Positions 56,839-64,000 of a stretch of 64,000 bases of DNA are shown one piece after another. Source of the DNA: Beroe forskalii. Taxonomy: Eukaryota; Ctenophora; Nuda; Beroida; Beroidae. The notes below the pieces were generated by a model. That model was given only the letters and a program-made list of their open reading frames with translations, was not told the DNA's origin and did no database searches. Numbering within the stretch: position 1 is the first letter of the stretch; each line of letters begins with the position of its first letter. Position numbers and translations under genes: made by a program. The stretch is from assembly GCA_011033025.1 (NCBI GenBank), contig WFMF01000132.1, positions 310,001 to 374,000 on the forward strand. Reading direction: 5' to 3'.

Positions 56839-57141
56839 TCAATCCCCATGATAGCTAATAGCTGATCGGCGATGTGAGCTCTCAACACCATGTCTCCATT
56901 GTCCTTGGTGTCTCTTGGAATTGTGTCCCTTGAAATTGTGTCCCTTGCCGTGGGGTCTAGGTCTCTTGGTCCTTGGCCTCACTTTGATGTCCGGCTTGAA
57001 GAATAGAGCAGCGTATTGCAATGAAGGAGGGGAGTGTAGGGAGGAGGGAGGGGAGTGTATGAGGGGTGCTGGAGTAGCAGTACTGAGTAGAGAGAGGAGT
57101 ACCACCATTACTAGGAGGAGGAGGATGGAGACAGACTGCAT
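56839..57141 (-). CDS. Possible short secreted basic peptide
   Basis: 100 codons from ATG 57141. The first 26 residues, MQSVSILLLLVMVVLLSLLS then TATPAP, look like a strong signal peptide. The mature part is rich in basic residues (RPRTKRPRPHGKGHNFKGHN, then SKRHQGQWRHG) with possible dibasic sites (TKR, SKR). No family is recognised, and a coding role is unproven. The frame is also open upstream of this ATG, and the Ser/Pro segment (HSPPSSLHSPP) comes from a simple repeat. It lies on the formin strand upstream of the last visible formin exon. Confidence 0.3.
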   Translation of the reverse strand: MQSVSILLLLVMVVLLSLLSTATPAPLIHSPPSSLHSPPSLQYAALFFKPDIKVRPRTKRPRPHGKGHNFKGHNSKRHQGQWRHGVESSHRRSAISYHGD

Positions 57142-58862
57142 GGGGAGGATACTTGAGCAGGAGATAACGGAAAAACTTGCAGGAGATTTGGTCGAGCAAA
57201 ACTGGGGAATTGCCGTAAAATGAGCAAAAAATCGGTTGAAATATATCAGAACGGTCAGCAAATGACGATAAAATGATAAATGCGTAATGAGGGCCTATAG
57301 GTCTTGAACAGCTCAATTACAGCAGGGTGTCTACAGTCAGCTGGATATATGTTAAATCACTCTCGAGTTTAACCAGTGCAGATTTAATTTGGCGATCTAT
57401 CAAATCGGATTTATATCCTGTATATATTGGATAACTAATGAACTATTTAATAAACATGACGTAATTGCAAGCGTCAACATCCAATGAATTAACATTTGCC
57501 ATTCAACGGCCAAGGGCTTATTCATGACGGGAATCACTGATTGACGTTGGAAAATTCTCGAATCTGGCCCTGCAGTCTAAACCCCGCGCACAAGAAATAG
57601 GCGGGTAGGATGACGTCATTATCAAATAATGATGTAGTGAATTGATGACGTTAAACCGCCTATTTTTCGCGCCCGACGTTTAGTAATCAATATGATAACC
57701 AAGCTCACGCCCCTTTCAACGTTAGAATTTTACCTACTAGATTGCCTATTAAGATTAGGTATTGGCGGACCGGTGGTGATTTTGGGGAATGTTCTTGGAC
57801 ACATGAGAGCATGAATTATTTCCGGTGCATACCTATTGGCATAGCCATTTTCACGTACAACTAAATTTTTCCGCTTTATCTTGGTAGAAAATTTTAAAAA
57901 GAATGAATCCGAAACATAAATCCCCGAAAAAAAGCTCAACACCGGCTGTTCAGGACTGGATTGAGTAATATGCCAGAACTTAGTACACTGATAAACCATC
58001 TGAGAGGTGAAATGAAATTAAATCTGATTATTCAACAATTATTCTGTACAGATACCAAAATTTACGAAATCATTCACTAGAATTCAAACGGAAGAAATAT
58101 TATGCCATTTTGGACGTCATTGTCTGAAAACTAGGGCGGATCCCATTTATCCTTTTGGATACATGGGCTCAAACTCAATATTGATATGCTTATATTGTCC
58201 AAGCCTCGTAGCCACCTAGACATGAGTTTGCATCCAACCATAGCCCTATGTTTGAAGGGTATGTGAGGCCTCAAATTTGTGTTTTTCGGAGCTCCCACGG
58301 TACTTACCAGCCCCATAAAATAGTAAAACTGTAAAAGAGCTATATTTACTTTTTTATTGCCATGACACCCATGACTACAGTTCAATATACGTAGAGGGCT
58401 GTGGTCTGTGCGTTCCCTGTATAATTGTTGTGCTATTTTAACTTAAAAAGTAACGTTTCAAACACGTCAAATTGTTGATGTAAGAAGCAAGTTCTGCCGT
58501 TACAGGGGGCAGGATTTGTTTACCTGCACGCTGAAGTGAGGCGTGTTCCAAGCCACGGATTGTTTGACCGTTTCAGCGGTGGAGTGCAATGCTTGCTGGG
58601 ACCGTTGCAGTGCTTCTGACAACTCTGGCAGCAGCCAAGCTGCATTTCAAATGAAGCATGATAGTGCACTAAGTGCTTGATGACTGGACTCCAGGGAGGC
58701 CAATGGAATTGTGTGTCAGATCAAGCGTTGCCATGGTAATTATTGCATGCAAACAAACAATGCCTTTCCATATTTATAGACCGACAGGGCCTCTAACGGC
58801 AATCATTTTCTGACTTTTGCTATTCATTACTCGAGCATTTCGAAACTGACCCCTTTTTAATC
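57142..58862. other. Intergenic between formin and alpha-tubulin, no gene seen
   Basis: No exon supported. The right end is the tubulin promoter and 5' leader. Minus-strand frames at 57730-57999 and 58131-58385 show no domain or splice context. Confidence 0.5.
58770..58778 (+). promoter_or_regulatory. TATA-like box of the alpha-tubulin gene
   Basis: TATTTATAG lies about 90 bp before the start codon, which leaves room for a 5' leader of about 60 bases. Confidence 0.55.
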
Positions 58863-61488
<2,626 letters not shown>

Positions 61489-61564
61489 ACTGTTGAACAC
61501 TCAGGGTTCTGACTGATTTGAATTTGTAAATTATTTGTAAATATTTGTACATAGCCGAAAAATG

Positions 61565-61570
61565 AATAAA
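61565..61570 (+). terminator. Polyadenylation signal of alpha-tubulin
   Basis: AATAAA about 77 bases after the stop codon, followed by unique sequence with a GT-rich patch (cttgtgttgc). Confidence 0.8.
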
Positions 61571-63009
61571 GTTAAAACCAAGAACTTGTGTTGCAATTGG
61601 TCCTCGGGTGGGTGCTTATGGTTCTTATGATTCATGAATTTCTGAATTTGAATTATGATGGATTGAGGACTGCAGATTAAATGGTACATCTTCAACTTGA
61701 ATCATGAAATCCACATCCCTTTCAAAGCTACAAAAACTCAAGGTTCTTATGAAACTCTACAGGCATAATATGTCATACCTCAGGTATGCTTGTAGTTTAG
61801 AAATAAAGTGGATTTCATAATTCAGGTTGAAAAAAATTTATCCAAATTTGTATATTGATCACAAAGGGTGGAAAAAGTTTACCTCATTTCAGGAAATGAT
61901 AATATTTTTGTGGTTTTGCCTTATGACATAAGGCAAAACCAAATAAAGCATAAATTATCTCACGCCTTCTTAATTTTTGGAGTTCTTGATTTCCTGTAAC
62001 AAGTAAAAGGTATTTGGCCCGTTCCCAAGAAAAATAAACTTTCAAACTAAGTTTAGTTTAGCGCTGAGTACAAAAACTTAGCACAATATGACAATTATTT
62101 TGAATTTTCCCTAAAGAATTGCTGGTATTGTCAAGTGAAGTAATGAGGCTACTAAAAATCAAGTGGCCTATGTCTAGTGTCTGATGATGTCGACTGTCGG
62201 TGTCCTGCACCTCAGGTGCGTTTGGGTCTGGGCTTTGGCGCAACAGATCACTCAGCCTCTTAACCTGGAGCGGCTAATACGGCGGCGGCATTCATCATGG
62301 TTCATGAAATCTAAAAATAGACTCGTCTTCAGAATCTTAGAATTAGGAATCACCCCGGTTGCGCAGACAACAGATGCCGCAAACACGATGACCTAATCCT
62401 GTCTACAATCCGAGTTCTTTAGTCTGACGTCACGCCTATACCGTCACGGTATAGTGCGTCATGTAATCATTAGGTTTATATTGGCACTAAACGCAGCTAC
62501 ATGATTCTCGATCTGTCTAAAGAATTCGAAAATGCATATTTTCGAGTTATAAAAATAGATGCATTCCGCAATACAATGACGTTATAATGTTATCCTTTCG
62601 AAATATTACCTATGGGTATAATTCCGAATGCCTAACATCATTGTATTGCAAGATCATGTACCTATTTCATAACTTGCGCTTGTTATTGAGATTTAACGAT
62701 GTCATATACCCACTTTTGGAAGATTGTTAGATCCTTATTCTCTTATTCATAACAACTCCAGCTCCAATGAAGTAATGCGGGGCAGGGCAATATATTCGCA
62801 ATGATTCTGTTAATTAGTGACGTCAATAAATATATATCTCTTACGAAAACGGTCTCCATATTATCACTAGGAGAGTGCACCGTATATATCATTACTCTGG
62901 AATTTAGGAGAAGGATCGGCGGAATGTGGCCTAAACGAGGCACACCGGCCCTGCATTGTCCCTGCAACGTGAGCTCCAGAACTCGCTCACGAACCACAGA
63001 CGAATGCGG
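61571..63009. other. Intergenic, no gene seen
   Basis: AT-rich intergenic DNA. CRE-like TGACGTCA words occur at about 62424 and 62818. No coding sequence is supportable. Confidence 0.5.
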
Positions 63010-63055
63010 ATGACGTCATTATCAGGGGTTAGAGTGGGGCGTTGATGACGTCATT
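63008..63055 (+). promoter_or_regulatory. Two CRE palindromes upstream of the peptide gene
   Basis: TGACGTCATTAT occurs twice, about 36 bp apart, within a short tandem duplication (gatgacgtcattatcagggg and gatgacgtcattatgagggg). TGACGTCA is the full CREB/ATF site. They lie about 460-500 bp before the predicted start site. Confidence 0.6.
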
Positions 63056-63484
63056 ATGAGGGGTTAGAGTGGGGCGATGATGAGCGCACATCAAGCCATG
63101 GCTGGAGTTGCAGGAGAAATGACGAGCAGCTGTAGGACTTGTCTACTGTCTAGTTGACTCCGATGGTAAACGGTTCTCCATTCTCCGCCCTACGCATGAT
63201 ACGATAGTACGACAAACATTGCACCACCACCTACTGATCCCGGGCCACAACACAATGTGTGAGGTGGCATCCGGTGAGATGACGCCGACCCTATATTAGG
63301 CTTATAATAACACAGGTGCCGGCTAATATGAGGTCATTGTCCTGACCCACGTTACTGAAGGGAGTTTTAGTGGGATTCCGTAATCCACCGGCACTTAATC
63401 TGACCGGTCTACCGGATACATTCCTATTGTCCTTGACCATGACGAGTTGCTTACTTCGTCACACAGACTTAGTTGTCATAGCGA

Positions 63485-63515
63485 TATATAAATAGTGGTT
63501 GCTAGGATCCTCAGT
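63485..63515 (+). promoter_or_regulatory. TATA/Inr core promoter of the peptide gene
   Basis: TATATAAATA at 63485-63494 is followed by an initiator TCAGTT at 63511. The distance from the T of TATA to the A of the initiator is 28 bp, the usual TATA-Inr spacing. The next 265 bases (to 63780) would be the 5' leader. Confidence 0.78.
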
Positions 63516-63780
63516 TCATTGTTTACCAATACCAGCTTCTGAGAGTTGAGCGAGAGTCGGAGAATTCTACAACTGTTGCTAGCACTTCATTGCTTTCTGT
63601 TGCAAGTTTCACCTATATACTTTGCAGAGAGGACACTTCTGATCATCCAACACTTGTCAGGAGATCCAACACCTTCCTAAACCAGAGACCTTCCAAAAGA
63701 CTTCCATCTCGTTATAACTGAAGAGATCCTCAACTTCAACCAACACTCGAAGACCTTTCATCAACCAGAAACCCGCAGAT

Positions 63781-64000
63781 ATGATCGTACTGACCCTTCT
63801 TCTCAGCTTGATCAGCCAGGGAGCCTACACCGCCAGTTTAAACAGACGAGCCTCCCCTGCAGATAACACAGATCCATTACCAGCTGGAGTGAATACCAAT
63901 TCCAGAGGAGCAGGATTCTTCATCAAGCCACCAGGAAAAAGGTCCGTCAGCAGCACGGAAGAAGAGATCCGATTGAAGCGGGATGCCGAGGGAATCGTCT
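63781..64000 (+). CDS. Neuropeptide-like secreted precursor (partial, runs off the window)
   Basis: 73 codons visible from ATG 63781. Residues 1-18 (MIVLTLLLSLISQGAYTA) look like a signal peptide. Dibasic sites follow: RR at 22-23, GKR at 52-54 and KR at 67-68. The segment before GKR, ...NSRGAGFFIKPPG, would end in an amidated proline after processing (Gly as amide donor). After KR a new segment starts DAEGIV and continues beyond the window. Signal peptide, short acidic spacers and G-K-R/K-R sites are the standard neuropeptide or peptide-hormone layout. I do not recognise the family. Two CRE sites and a TATA/Inr promoter upstream fit a regulated neuroendocrine gene. Confidence 0.75.
   Translation, partial: MIVLTLLLSLISQGAYTASLNRRASPADNTDPLPAGVNTNSRGAGFFIKPPGKRSVSSTEEEIRLKRDAEGIV

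Noticed and set aside
57730-58385. Minus-strand frames that might be upstream formin exons
   Set aside because: No FH1/FH2 similarity and no matching splice phases seen.

Overview
The window is metazoan nuclear DNA, most likely from a marine or other invertebrate. Genes are split by short GT-AG introns. There is a standard 451-residue alpha-tubulin, a formin, an UNC-93-like transporter, a BTB protein, a CHK1-type kinase exon and a neuropeptide-like precursor. Mobile DNA is abundant (LINE, mariner, Harbinger-type, Zisupton/KDZ-like, many MITEs). The exact phylum cannot be read from the sequence. A 100-N scaffold gap lies at 17424-17523.

The main architectural feature is a large inverted duplication. 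The left arm (about 1-17275) and the right arm (about 38968-49256, opposite orientation) carry the same genes: the last two coding exons of a formin, a five-exon UNC-93-like transporter, and the first four exons of a BTB gene on the opposite strand to the transporter. About 21.7 kb of unrelated sequence lies between the arms, and the N gap sits 148 bp inside the left boundary. The layout could be a real inverted duplication or two haplotypes scaffolded head to head. Either way the arms work as a natural filled-site/empty-site comparison. A 7.8-kb 5'-truncated CR1-like LINE, three insertions flanked by 8-9 bp target duplications and a 1.5-kb fold-back element with a 5-bp duplication are each present in only one arm.

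Region by region. 25-7844: the LINE (SGNH esterase remnant, PHD finger, endonuclease, reverse transcriptase), split by a 2.3-kb terminal-inverted-repeat element that is itself full of smaller MITEs. 7867-9540: formin terminal exons separated by a CT-rich intron. 10.4-12.2 kb: a dense patch of tiny mobile elements and a 16-bp satellite. 12.7-17.0 kb: UNC-93-like and BTB genes and a 61-bp array. 17.5-23 kb: the spacer, with one CHK1-like exon, a 335-bp tandem repeat and an intronless RNA 2'-phosphotransferase (Tpt1/KptA family). 23.5-30.6 kb: a minus-strand cluster of Zisupton/KDZ-like genes (SWIM and SAP domains, one apparently intact and one apparently dead Ulp1-like protease domain, one USP-like domain), preceded by twelve 103-bp repeats. 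31-38.9 kb: minisatellites and a mariner relic hit by a Harbinger-type MITE. 39-49.2 kb: the right arm. 49-56.3 kb: the rest of the formin FH2 region on the minus strand, with all exon phases agreeing. 58.86-61.49 kb: alpha-tubulin. 63.48 kb to the end: a TATA/Inr promoter and the start of a secreted, dibasic-processed, amidated peptide precursor.

A recurring theme is that minisatellites start at exon-intron junctions: the BTB exon 4 donor, the formin FH2 exon acceptor and a formin exon donor. The Zisupton-like array also runs into the start region of its gene.
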